NCBI GenBank assembly: GCA_002352665.1
Contig: DEIV01000110.1
Location: forward strand, 1 to 46,045
Direction: 5' to 3'
Origin: Flavobacteriaceae bacterium UBA2765
GTDB taxonomy: Bacteria; Bacteroidota; Bacteroidia; Flavobacteriales; Flavobacteriaceae
DNA length: 46,045 bases
Positions 25,702 to 34,422 of this stretch are shown here, piece by piece. The position numbers were made by a program, and so were the translations under genes. Numbering within the stretch: position 1 is the stretch's first letter; every line of letters begins with the position of its first letter. Below the pieces are notes generated by a model. That model saw nothing but the letters and a program-made list of their open reading frames with translations, was not told the DNA's origin and ran no database searches.

Positions 25702-28107
25702 ATGATTACCAATACCGAACTAGAATTAAAAGGAAATCAGTTTCCAACTCATATAATTTCATATACCAAAAACTTAAATAAACTGTATTTTCACACTTCA
25801 AATGGTGTAGTTTTAGAACTTACTATTTTACGTGACAGTGTTATCAGGTTTAGATATTCAACCACTTCAAATTTTGAAAATGATTTTTCTTATGCCATTA
25901 CCGTACATGCCAATCTAGGTTATAATCAATTAGACATTGATGAAGACGATGATAAATTTATCATTACAACACAAAAATTAATTTGTCAGGTCAGTAAAAA
26001 GAATTTGAAAATTTCGTTATATGATGCTGAAGATAAAAAATTAATCAATCAAGATGAACTAGGTTTTCATTGGGAAGAAAGTTATGAATACGGTAGTGAT
26101 ATTGTAAAAATGAGTAAAACTTCTCATAGTGGCGAAAGTTATTATGGATTGGGAGACAAACCCTCACATCTTAATTTAAAGGGAAAACGTTTTGAAAATT
26201 GGGTAACCGATTCGTATGCCTATGGCAAAGATAGTGATCCCATTTATAAAGCCATTCCATTCTTTACAGGCTTACATCATAACAAATCTTATGGTATATT
26301 TTTTGACAATACATTCAGATCTTTTTTCGATTTTTCACATGAAAGGAAAAATATAACTAGCTTTTGGGCACAAGGAGGTGAAATGAATTATTATTTTATC
26401 TATGGTCCTCAAATGAGTGATGTAGTTGCCAGTTATACTGACTTAACAGGTAAGCCTCATCAATTACCACCACTTTGGGCATTAGGGTTTCATCAATGTA
26501 AATGGAGTTATTATCCTGAAAATAATGTAAAAGAAATTGCTTCAAAATTTAGAGCATTACAAATACCTTGCGATGCTATCTATTTAGACATAGATTATAT
26601 GGAAGGTTTTAGGTGTTTTACATGGAATAAAGAACATTTTCCTGATCCTAAAAGAATGGTAAAAGAATTGTCTGATGACGGATTTAAAACGGTAGTTATT
26701 ATTGATCCGGGCATAAAAATTGATATGGATTATTCCATTTTTAAGGAAGGCTTAGAAAATGATTATTTCTGTAAACGTGCTGATGGTCCGTATATGAAAG
26801 GTAAAGTATGGCCCGGACAATGTTACTTTCCAGATTTTACCAAACCTGAAGTTAGAGAATGGTGGTCTGGTCTGTTTAAAGAATTAATTGAAGAAATAGG
26901 TGTAAAAGGGGTTTGGAATGATATGAATGAACCTGCTGTGATGGAAGTTCCTAATAAGACTTTTCCTAAAGATGTTAGACATGATTATGATGGAAATCGT
27001 TGCAGCCATAGAAAAGCTCATAATATTTATGGAATGCAAATGGCGAGAGCCACCTATCATGGATTAAAAAAATTCTCCTACCCCAAGAGGCCTTTTGTAA
27101 TTACCAGAGCTGCATATTCGGGTACGCAACGCTATACATCTACCTGGACAGGAGATAATGTTGCCTCATGGGAGCATTTGTGGGTTGCCAATGTACAAGC
27201 ACAACGTATGGCAATGTCTGGATTCTCCTTTGTTGGAAGTGATATTGGTGGATTTGCAGAACAACCTGAAGGCGAATTATTTGCAAGATGGATTCAGTTA
27301 GGTGTATTTCATCCATTTTGCAGAGTACATTCTTCGGGTGATCACGGAGATCAAGAACCTTGGGCATTTGGTGATGAAATAACAGATATTGTTAGAAAAT
27401 TTATTGAAATTCGCTATCAATTATTACCCTATTTATATACGGCATTCTGGCAATATTTAAATGAAGGGACTCCAATACTAAAATCTTTAGTAATGTATGA
27501 TCAAAAAGACATACAAACACATTATAGAACAGATGAATTTATTTATGGTGATCAGATACTAGTTTGTCCAATTTTAGAATCCAATGCTATTGGTAGAAGA
27601 ATGTATATCCCTAAAGGTAAATGGTATAATTTCTGGGATGATGAAATTATAGAAGGCGGTAAAGAAATATTTATTGATACTCAAATAGATACCATGCCTA
27701 TTTTTATAAAAGAAGGAGCCATTATTCCTAAATTTCCAATCCAACAATATGTGGGTGAAAAGAAAATTGAAGAAATTGTATTAGATGTGTATTATAAATT
27801 AGGTAAAGAGAAATCTTTATTATTTGACGATGCACATGATGGTTATGATTATACAAAAGGTAGGTATAGTTTAAGGTCTTTTAAATTAGTTGGCAAGGCA
27901 AAAGAAATAATCATTCACCAACATAAATCAGGTAAATATATTACAGACTATCAAACATTCAAACTGAAATTACATGGATTACCGTTTAAAATTTCTAAAA
28001 TTCAAATAGACAACGAAGAAATTTCATTTGAAAAAGTTAAAGTAAATGGTGATAATACCTTAATTATAGATAAAGACTTTACTGAATTACATATTATAAG
28101 TGAGTAA
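25702..28107 (+). CDS. GH31 alpha-glucosidase
   Basis: Retaining alpha-glucosidase releasing glucose from alpha-glucans or oligosaccharides. 801 residues with no signal peptide, so cytosolic. The N-terminal galactose-mutarotase-like domain runs to about 245. The (beta/alpha)8 barrel has DIDYMEGFRCFTW near 297-309, the nucleophile Asp407 in WNDMNEPA, the acid/base Asp485 in TGDNVASW, and SDIGGF and RVHSSG substrate-site motifs. It follows glgB by 124 bases on the same strand, so its likely job is glycogen or maltodextrin turnover. Alpha-xylosidase activity, also found in GH31, is less likely from the context. Confidence 0.92.
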   Translation: MITNTELELKGNQFPTHIISYTKNLNKLYFHTSNGVVLELTILRDSVIRFRYSTTSNFENDFSYAITVHANLGYNQLDIDEDDDKFIITTQKLICQVSKKNLKISLYDAEDKKLINQDELGFHWEESYEYGSDIVKMSKTSHSGESYYGLGDKPSHLNLKGKRFENWVTDSYAYGKDSDPIYKAIPFFTGLHHNKSYGIFFDNTFRSFFDFSHERKNITSFWAQGGEMNYYFIYGPQMSDVVASYTDLTGKPHQLPPLWALGFHQCKWSYYPENNVKEIASKFRALQIPCDAIYLDIDYMEGFRCFTWNKEHFPDPKRMVKELSDDGFKTVVIIDPGIKIDMDYSIFKEGLENDYFCKRADGPYMKGKVWPGQCYFPDFTKPEVREWWSGLFKELIEEIGVKGVWNDMNEPAVMEVPNKTFPKDVRHDYDGNRCSHRKAHNIYGMQMARATYHGLKKFSYPKRPFVITRAAYSGTQRYTSTWTGDNVASWEHLWVANVQAQRMAMSGFSFVGSDIGGFAEQPEGELFARWIQLGVFHPFCRVHSSGDHGDQEPWAFGDEITDIVRKFIEIRYQLLPYLYTAFWQYLNEGTPILKSLVMYDQKDIQTHYRTDEFIYGDQILVCPILESNAIGRRMYIPKGKWYNFWDDEIIEGGKEIFIDTQIDTMPIFIKEGAIIPKFPIQQYVGEKKIEEIVLDVYYKLGKEKSLLFDDAHDGYDYTKGRYSLRSFKLVGKAKEIIIHQHKSGKYITDYQTFKLKLHGLPFKISKIQIDNEEISFEKVKVNGDNTLIIDKDFTELHIISE

Positions 28108-28200
28108 TGAATACTACAAATTTAACATCATAATTCCGCGTTGAAATCGTTTAATTTTCACAATATTTTCGTTAAAATGATTGAGTATCAGAACCTATTT

Positions 28201-28237
28201 TAAAAAGTTAGGGCTTCACTTCAAATGAAGCCCTAAC
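28201..28237 (-). terminator. intrinsic terminator after nifJ
   Basis: Stem GTTAGGGCTTCA (28207-28218) with TGAAGCCCTAAC (28226-28237), 7-base loop; on the minus strand it is followed by TTTTTA. It is 11 bases past the nifJ stop. Confidence 0.88.
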
Positions 28238-28248
28238 TCTATTCATTT

Positions 28249-31200
28249 TTACATCTGTTTATACAACTCTAATCTTTCCCACCTAGATTCTACTTCTTCC
28301 TGAGCTTTATTTAGAAGTTCTGCACCAAGTTCTGCATTTTCTTTAACTACTCTTGTAAAACGTGTTTCATTATACATAAAGTCGCTTAAAGGTGCTTTAG
28401 GTGCTTTTGAATCCAATTTGAACTTCTTACCCTTTGGCTGAGCAGGATTAAATCTGAAAAGAGGCCAATATCCTGTATCAACTGCCTTTTCTTGTTGTAA
28501 AGCTCCATCTTTTAAATCGTAACCATGTTCACCACAATGAGAATAAGCCACTATTAGTGAAGGTCCCGGATAAGCAGCAGCCTCTTCAATGGCTTTTAAA
28601 GTTTGTAAATCTTTTGCTCCCATTGCCACTTGTGCCACATACACATTCCCGTAAGAAACCGCTTGTAAGGCCAAGCTCTTTTTACTCGTTCTTTTTCCTG
28701 ATACAGAAAATTTAGCACTTGCACCTAATGGTGTTGCTTTAGAAGTTTGACCACCAGTATTAGAATAAACTTCAGTATCTAAAACCATAATATTAATATC
28801 TTCACCTGAGGCCAATACATGATCAACACCACCAAAACCAATATCATATGCCCAACCATCTCCACCTAATATCCAAACTGCTTTTTTACGGAGATATTGG
28901 GTCAATTGATTCAGTTTAACAGCATCATCATTATTATCAATTAAGGCTAATGTTTTTTTAAGTTTTTCTATATCAGCAAATTTTTCTGCTTTTTGAGCTT
29001 CTGTTTTTTCAGGATTATTTAAAATAGCTTCAACTATCTTACTTCCCACCAATAATTCTAAAGATTTTAACAAACCAACAGCTATTTCCTGTTTCTTAGA
29101 TAATGCCAATTTCATACCTAAACCAAACTCTGCATTATCTTCAAATAAAGAATTTGCCCACGCTGGACCTCTACCAAATTCATTGGTTTTATATGGTGTT
29201 GTTGGTAAGTTACCTCCATAAATAGAAGAACAGCCTGTGGCATTTGCTATTAAAATACTATCCCCATGCAATTGGGTAAGCATTTTAATATATGGCGTTT
29301 CTCCACAACCCGAACAAGCTCCTGAAAATTCAAATAACGGTTCTAAAAATTGAGAACCTTTAACATTGGAAATTTGCAATTCCGTTCTATCATAATCAGG
29401 TAGATTGATAAAGTAATCCCAATTGATATTTTCTTCTTTATCAACATCCATTTTTTTATGCATATTAATAGATTTAAAATCATCAATTTCTTTACTTATA
29501 GCTGGACAAACTGCAACACAAAGGTCACAACCCGTACAATCTTCTGGAGAAACTTGTAATACATAAGATTCTGTTTCACTAGAAAAAGGTCTTCCTTTTG
29601 CAGGAACAGTTTTTAATGAAGATGGAGCACCAACTAATTCTTCATTAGAAACAACTTTTGCTCTAATGGCAGCATGAGGACAAATAGCAACACATTTATT
29701 ACATTGTGTACATAAACTTTCATCATCCCAAACAGGAATAGTATCGGCAATACCTCGTTTTTCATATTGAGTTGTACCAGTAGGGAAAGTGCCATCAACA
29801 GGAAAAGCACTCACAGGGAGCTCATCTCCTTTACCTGCTAAAATTTTTCCTAAAACTTCTAAAACAAAAGGATCGTCTGTACCTGTCATCATAGGCTGTA
29901 AAGCCCTATCATTAGTTATTTGTTTAGGATAATTAACTTTTTGAAGGTTTTCTAATGATTTATCAACTGCATTAAAATTCATCTGTACTATCTTATCTCC
30001 TTTATGAGCATAAGATTTAACAATAGCATCCTTAATTTTTTGAATAGCTTCCTCTTTTGGTAAAACTCCAGATATAGCGAAGAAACAAGTTTGTAGTACG
30101 GTATTTGTTCTTTTTCCTAATTTAGCATCATGTGCTACTTTTGTAGCATCAATTACATAAAAATCAAGTTCATTTTCTATAATTTCTCCTTGCATTTGTT
30201 GAGGCAATTCTTTCCAAATTTTCTCTTTTGAATAAGGTGAATTTAATAAGAATGTACCTTTCTTTTTAATATTTTTTAAAATATCATACTTTTCAATAAA
30301 ATTGAACTGATGACAAGCAATAAAATCAGCTTTGTGAATTAAATAGTTAGAATAAATTGGATCCGGTCCAAAACGTAAATGTGATACTGTCTGGGCCCCC
30401 GCTTTTTTAGAGTCATATACAAAATAACCTTGTACATAATTGTCTGTGGTTTCGCCAATTATTTTAATAGAGTTTTTGTTTGCTCCAACAGTACCGTCAG
30501 AACCTAAACCATAAAACATACAGTTAAATGTATTTTTTACTGTTTTTAATCGTTCACCAATGGCTAAACTCGTATGAGAAACATCATCATTAATTCCAAC
30601 GGTAAAATGTTTTTTTGATTTTTCTTTATCCAACTCATCATAAACAGCTTTTACCATTGCAGGATCAAATTCTTTTGAAGACAATCCATAGCGACCACCT
30701 ATTATCTTAGGCATTTCTCTATTACTCTCAACAAAAGCAGTAACCACATCTAAATAGAGTGGTTCGCCCGTACTACCCGGTTCTTTAGTTCTGTCTAATA
30801 CCGCAATTTTATTAACCGTTTTCGGTAAGGCATCAACAAAATGACAGATAGAGAATGGTCTGAATAAACGTACCATTATTGCCCCTACCTTTTCGCCATT
30901 ATTAACCATAGTATCTACTGCTTCTTTGACCGGTCCTTGACCAGAACCCATAATGACTATTACTTTTTCTGCTTCCGGATGACCTATATAATAGAACAAA
31001 CTGTATTTACGTCCGGTATGTTGGTAAAAAGTATCCATAGTTTCTTGAACAATACCCGGTACTTTATCGTAATAACTATTTGCTGCTTCTCTCGCTTGGA
31101 AGAATACATCAGGATTTTGAGAAGTACCTCTAATTACAGGACTATCAGGATCTAAAGATCTATTTTTATGATCCATAATAGCATTTTCCGGCATCATATC

Positions 31201-31782
31201 AATAATAATATCATCAGTTATAGCATCAATTTTAGAAATTTCATGAGAAGTTCTAAACCCATCAAAAATATTTAAAAATGGTACTCTTGTACGTAATGTT
31301 GCTACTTGAGAAATTAAAGCAAAATCCATTGCTTCTTGCACAGAACCACCAAACAACATTGAAAACCCAGTTTGTCTAGCAGCCATAACGTCTGAATGAT
31401 CTCCAAAAATAGACAGTGCATGAGTAGCTACCGTTCTTGCCGCCACATGAATAACTGATGGTAATAATTCGCCTGCTATTTTATACATATTAGGTATCAT
31501 CAGCAACAAACCTTGCGAGGCGGTAAATGTTGTAGTTAAGGCACCTGCCTGTAAAGATCCGTGAACAGCTCCAGCCGCTCCACCTTCACTTTGCATTTCT
31601 ACAATTCTTGGTATATTATTCCAAATATTAGTTTGATTTTTAGAACTGTAAACATCTACGTGTTCACCCATTGGTGAGGCCGGTGTAATAGGGTAAATTG
31701 CACAAACTTCATTAGTTTTATGGGCAATTATAGCTACTGCTTCATTAGCATCGCAGATTAGCTTTGGAAATTCTTTCTTCAT
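28249..31782 (-). CDS. nifJ: pyruvate:ferredoxin (flavodoxin) oxidoreductase
   Basis: Oxidises pyruvate plus CoA to acetyl-CoA and CO2, passing two electrons to ferredoxin. Single-chain homodimeric type of 1177 residues. Domain order: pyruvate/TPP pyrimidine domain (ITPASPMGEH near 28-37), domain II, gamma domain (FYGLGSDGTVGANKNSIKII, about 425-445), a two-cluster ferredoxin domain with CTQCNKCVAICP near 690-701 and CTGCDLCVAVCP near 746-757, then the TPP-binding domain with GACSGCGETPY and GDGWAYDIGFGG near 972. All cluster and TPP motifs look intact. It has its own terminator and is preceded by a Crp/Fnr-like palindrome (31873-31888), so regulation by oxygen or redox state is likely. It is separate from the ferredoxin gene, which ends at its own hairpin. 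Confidence 0.96.
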   Translation of the reverse strand: MKKEFPKLICDANEAVAIIAHKTNEVCAIYPITPASPMGEHVDVYSSKNQTNIWNNIPRIVEMQSEGGAAGAVHGSLQAGALTTTFTASQGLLLMIPNMYKIAGELLPSVIHVAARTVATHALSIFGDHSDVMAARQTGFSMLFGGSVQEAMDFALISQVATLRTRVPFLNIFDGFRTSHEISKIDAITDDIIIDMMPENAIMDHKNRSLDPDSPVIRGTSQNPDVFFQAREAANSYYDKVPGIVQETMDTFYQHTGRKYSLFYYIGHPEAEKVIVIMGSGQGPVKEAVDTMVNNGEKVGAIMVRLFRPFSICHFVDALPKTVNKIAVLDRTKEPGSTGEPLYLDVVTAFVESNREMPKIIGGRYGLSSKEFDPAMVKAVYDELDKEKSKKHFTVGINDDVSHTSLAIGERLKTVKNTFNCMFYGLGSDGTVGANKNSIKIIGETTDNYVQGYFVYDSKKAGAQTVSHLRFGPDPIYSNYLIHKADFIACHQFNFIEKYDILKNIKKKGTFLLNSPYSKEKIWKELPQQMQGEIIENELDFYVIDATKVAHDAKLGKRTNTVLQTCFFAISGVLPKEEAIQKIKDAIVKSYAHKGDKIVQMNFNAVDKSLENLQKVNYPKQITNDRALQPMMTGTDDPFVLEVLGKILAGKGDELPVSAFPVDGTFPTGTTQYEKRGIADTIPVWDDESLCTQCNKCVAICPHAAIRAKVVSNEELVGAPSSLKTVPAKGRPFSSETESYVLQVSPEDCTGCDLCVAVCPAISKEIDDFKSINMHKKMDVDKEENINWDYFINLPDYDRTELQISNVKGSQFLEPLFEFSGACSGCGETPYIKMLTQLHGDSILIANATGCSSIYGGNLPTTPYKTNEFGRGPAWANSLFEDNAEFGLGMKLALSKKQEIAVGLLKSLELLVGSKIVEAILNNPEKTEAQKAEKFADIEKLKKTLALIDNNDDAVKLNQLTQYLRKKAVWILGGDGWAYDIGFGGVDHVLASGEDINIMVLDTEVYSNTGGQTSKATPLGASAKFSVSGKRTSKKSLALQAVSYGNVYVAQVAMGAKDLQTLKAIEEAAAYPGPSLIVAYSHCGEHGYDLKDGALQQEKAVDTGYWPLFRFNPAQPKGKKFKLDSKAPKAPLSDFMYNETRFTRVVKENAELGAELLNKAQEEVESRWERLELYKQM

Positions 31783-31843
31783 AATAAATGGATTATATTA
31801 ACATTATTGTTATTTTAAATAAATTGATGTTTTAAAATTTATG

Positions 31844-31851
31844 TAAAAGTA
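31844..31851 (-). promoter_or_regulatory. -7 element for nifJ
   Basis: On the minus strand this reads TACTTTTA, fitting TAnnTTT with A in the last place. It lies 62 bases upstream of the nifJ start. No -33 TTTG is present at 19-21 bases, as expected if an activator replaces it. Confidence 0.45.
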
Positions 31852-31872
31852 AAGCCGTTAGTCTTTACAGAC

Positions 31873-31888
31873 TATGACATTTGTCATA
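31873..31888. promoter_or_regulatory. Crp/Fnr-like palindrome upstream of nifJ
   Basis: TATGACATTTGTCATA: perfect 6-base arms around ATTT, with the TGA-N6-TCA core of Crp/Fnr-family sites. The centre (31880.5) is 36.5 bases from the last base of the nifJ -7 element, near -41.5 of the expected start. The protein that binds is not in the window. Confidence 0.6.
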
Positions 31889-31920
31889 TGCAAAAGTGTA
31901 GCATTGTGAATTATGGTAAC

Positions 31921-31956
31921 AAAAAAGCAACTACATGAAAATGTAGTTGCTTTTTT
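31921..31956 (-). terminator. intrinsic terminator after the ferredoxin gene
   Basis: 15-base perfect arms (31921-31935 and 31942-31956), core GCAACTACA, six-base loop, A6 and T6 at the ends, so it works on either strand. It lies about 105 bases past the ferredoxin stop and isolates that gene from nifJ. Confidence 0.88.
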
Positions 31957-32061
31957 AGGTTGATAATTTGAAGTACACACAACCTCCTCTTCATTTAAAA
32001 AACCAAGAGTATTTCTTTAACATGATTATGATAAATCTTCTATAACAAGAAGGGTTTAACA

Positions 32062-32412
32062 TTATTCACCATGCATCCAAGCTTTTTTCTGTAAGAGTAC
32101 TTCTTCTGTTTCTACATGATTTTCATCAAGTATACAACAATCTACTGGACAAACAGAGGCACATTGGGGTTCGTCATGAAACCCTTTACATTCTGTACAT
32201 TTGTCTGTAACAATAAAATAAAACTCATCAGAAATAGGTTCGTTTTCAGCATCAGCATCTATCACTTCTCCATTTAAAGAAGTAACTGATCCACTTAAAT
32301 TCGTACCATCTTTATAAGCCCATTCTTGATCTGGTTCATAAATTGCATTGTTTGGACACTCTGAAACGCAAGCATCGCAATTGATACATTCATCTGTTAT
32401 AATAATAGCCAT
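32062..32412 (-). CDS. 2[4Fe-4S] ferredoxin, Allochromatium-like
   Basis: 116-residue soluble electron carrier. Cluster 1: Cys9, 12, 15 and 19 (CxxCxxCxxxCP). Cluster 2: Cys72, 75, 84 and 88 with eight residues between the second and third Cys, the expanded loop of 'Alvin'-type ferredoxins. Cys92 and Cys93 follow. An acidic insertion of about 45 residues (roughly 25-68, rich in Asp, Glu, Ser, Gly) separates the two cluster motifs, longer than in classic 60-80 residue ferredoxins. The gene is divergent from korA and shares a 151-base control region with it, so it is the likely electron carrier for KorAB, NifJ and the complex I below. Such low-potential ferredoxins are the expected partners; this is inference from context. 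Confidence 0.92.
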   Translation of the reverse strand: MAIIITDECINCDACVSECPNNAIYEPDQEWAYKDGTNLSGSVTSLNGEVIDADAENEPISDEFYFIVTDKCTECKGFHDEPQCASVCPVDCCILDENHVETEEVLLQKKAWMHGE

Positions 32413-32439
32413 ATCTTTCTAATTTTAAACAATAATAAG

Positions 32440-32447
32440 CAAAATTA
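32440..32447 (-). promoter_or_regulatory. -7 element for the ferredoxin gene
   Basis: On the minus strand TAATTTTG, a full TAnnTTTG match, 27 bases before the ATG. The shared palindrome centre is 35.5 bases from its last base. Confidence 0.55.
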
Positions 32448-32468
32448 AGATATTCTTACTACCTTTAA

Positions 32469-32482
32469 ATGATAAAAATCAT
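32469..32482. promoter_or_regulatory. shared Crp/Fnr-like palindrome between ferredoxin and korA
   Basis: ATGATAAAAATCAT, perfect 5-base arms, close to the FNR consensus TTGATnnnnATCAA (TGATnnnnATCA core exact). Its centre (32475.5) lies 36.5 bases from the korA -7 end and 35.5 from the ferredoxin -7 end, so one bound dimer could activate both directions. A second small inverted repeat, TTTCAC/GTGAAA (32485-32503), lies on the korA side. Confidence 0.65.
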
Positions 32483-32504
32483 ATTTTCACATAAAAAGTG
32501 AAAT

Positions 32505-32512
32505 TATATTTG
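32505..32512 (+). promoter_or_regulatory. -7 element for korAB
   Basis: TATATTTG, full TAnnTTTG match, 51 bases before the korA ATG. No good -33 element at the normal spacing. Confidence 0.55.
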
Positions 32513-32563
32513 ACCCCTGATTTAGAACCTTAGGATTTATCTTATATTAAAATGACTTAAATT

Positions 32564-34420
32564 ATGTTAACAGAGAAAATAGAACCACAAATAGAAGCTC
32601 TAGAGGCTGTAATTATCAGATTTGTTGGTGATTCAGGTGATGGAATGCAGCTTACAGGAACACAATTTTCTGATACATCTGCCATGTTTGGAAATGATAT
32701 TGCCACCTTCCCTAATTATCCCTCAGAAATCAGAGCACCCCAAGGAAGTTTATATGGGGTTTCTGGCTTTCAAGTACACATAGGAAGTGTTGAAATTAGC
32801 ACTCCCGGTGATAATGTCGATTTATTAGTAGCAATGAATCCTGCAGGTTTAAAAACCAATTTGCATGCGGTAAAACCCGGGCATACCATTATTGTAGATA
32901 CTGATTCCTTTACAAAAAAGAATTTAGAAAAAGCCCTATATGAATCTAACCCTCTAGAAGATGGAAGTTTAGAAAATTATCGCGTTATTGAAGTGGCAAT
33001 GACCACATTAACTAGAGAAGCATTAAAAGATGTTGAGGGTTTAGAAAATAAAATTATTACCAGAAGTAAAAATATGTTTGCTTTAGGGATGGTATATTGG
33101 ATGTATGACCGCTCTACAGAGCACACCATAGAATTTTTCAATAAAAAATTTAAAACCAAGCCAAGTATCATTGAAGCCAATAGTAAAGTACTTAAGGCCG
33201 GTTTCTATTTTGCTGAAACTTTAGAATTGATTCCTAATTCATATACTATTTTACCCGCAAAAATGAATCCGGGTACTTATAGAATTATTATGGGAAATAC
33301 AGCTACGGCTTGGGGATTTTTAGCTGCGGCCGAAAAATCAGGATTGGAATTGTTTTTAGGTTCTTATCCTATTACTCCAGCTACCGATATTTTACATGAG
33401 TTGGTTAAACATAAACATTTTGGCGTAAAGGCATTTCAAGCTGAAGACGAAATAGCAGGTATTTCTTCTGCTATAGGAGCATCATTTGCAGGAGATCTAG
33501 CCTTAACCACTACTTCAGGACCTGGTTTGGCTTTAAAAGGTGAAGCCTTAGGTTTGGCCATGATGGTAGAATTACCTTTAGTAGTTGTGAATGTACAACG
33601 TGGAGGGCCTTCTACAGGTTTACCTACAAAAACAGAACAATCTGACCTTTTACAGGCTATGTATGGTAGAAACGGAGAAAGTCCTGTAATTGTTATTGCC
33701 GCAAGTACACCTTCTAATTGTTTTGATTATGCTTTTGAAGCCTCAAAATTAGCTTTAGAACATATGACTCCGGTAGTATTATTATCTGATGGTTATATAG
33801 CTAACGGATCAGCACCTTGGAAAATTAAATCCGTAAAAGATATGCCGGATATTAAAAATAATAAAATTACCGAAGTAAAAGAAAACTGGCATCCATACGA
33901 TAGAAATGAAGAGTCTCTAGCGAGAAATTGGGCAATTCCCGGCACAGAAGGGTTAGAACATAGAATTGGAGGTTTAGAAAAAGACAAAGTAACAGGAAAC
34001 GTATCTTATGTTCCTGAAAATCATGAGTATATGACCAAAATTCGAGCTGAAAAAATTAAGCGTGTTCAAAACTATATACCAGATATAACTACTGAATTTG
34101 CAGATGAAGGAAATTTATTAGTAGTGGGTTGGGGTGGTACTTATGGCTCTTTACATTCGGCTGTAAAACAACTAAATGAAGAAGGACATACCAATATTGG
34201 TTTTGCACATTTTAATTATATAAATCCATTACCTAAGAATACCGAAGCTCTTTTAAAGAAATTCAAAAAAATTATAGTGTGCGAATTAAATAACGGTCAG
34301 TTTGCAAAGGTTTTAAGGATAAACTTTAGCGGATATAAATTCTTGCAATTTAATAAAATACAAGGCTTACCATTCGCAAATAGTGAATTGACTGAAAAAT
34401 TTAAAAATTTAGCAAAATAA
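32564..34420 (+). CDS. korA: 2-oxoglutarate:ferredoxin oxidoreductase, fused gamma-alpha subunit
   Basis: Large subunit of a 2-oxoacid:ferredoxin oxidoreductase that, with KorB, converts 2-oxoglutarate and CoA to succinyl-CoA, CO2 and reduced ferredoxin. 618 residues. The N-terminal gamma domain (1-200) carries FVGDSGDGMQLTG near 20-32; the alpha/PYR domain starts near 240 with SYPITPATDI at about 267-276, and the EDEIAGISSAIGASFAG and TTTSGPGLALKGE blocks follow. This gamma-alpha fusion is the usual KorA architecture. Specificity for 2-oxoglutarate over other oxoacids is inferred from the family and Bacteroidota context. Only two bases separate it from korB. Confidence 0.92.
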   Translation: MLTEKIEPQIEALEAVIIRFVGDSGDGMQLTGTQFSDTSAMFGNDIATFPNYPSEIRAPQGSLYGVSGFQVHIGSVEISTPGDNVDLLVAMNPAGLKTNLHAVKPGHTIIVDTDSFTKKNLEKALYESNPLEDGSLENYRVIEVAMTTLTREALKDVEGLENKIITRSKNMFALGMVYWMYDRSTEHTIEFFNKKFKTKPSIIEANSKVLKAGFYFAETLELIPNSYTILPAKMNPGTYRIIMGNTATAWGFLAAAEKSGLELFLGSYPITPATDILHELVKHKHFGVKAFQAEDEIAGISSAIGASFAGDLALTTTSGPGLALKGEALGLAMMVELPLVVVNVQRGGPSTGLPTKTEQSDLLQAMYGRNGESPVIVIAASTPSNCFDYAFEASKLALEHMTPVVLLSDGYIANGSAPWKIKSVKDMPDIKNNKITEVKENWHPYDRNEESLARNWAIPGTEGLEHRIGGLEKDKVTGNVSYVPENHEYMTKIRAEKIKRVQNYIPDITTEFADEGNLLVVGWGGTYGSLHSAVKQLNEEGHTNIGFAHFNYINPLPKNTEALLKKFKKIIVCELNNGQFAKVLRINFSGYKFLQFNKIQGLPFANSELTEKFKNLAK

Positions 34421-34422
34421 TT

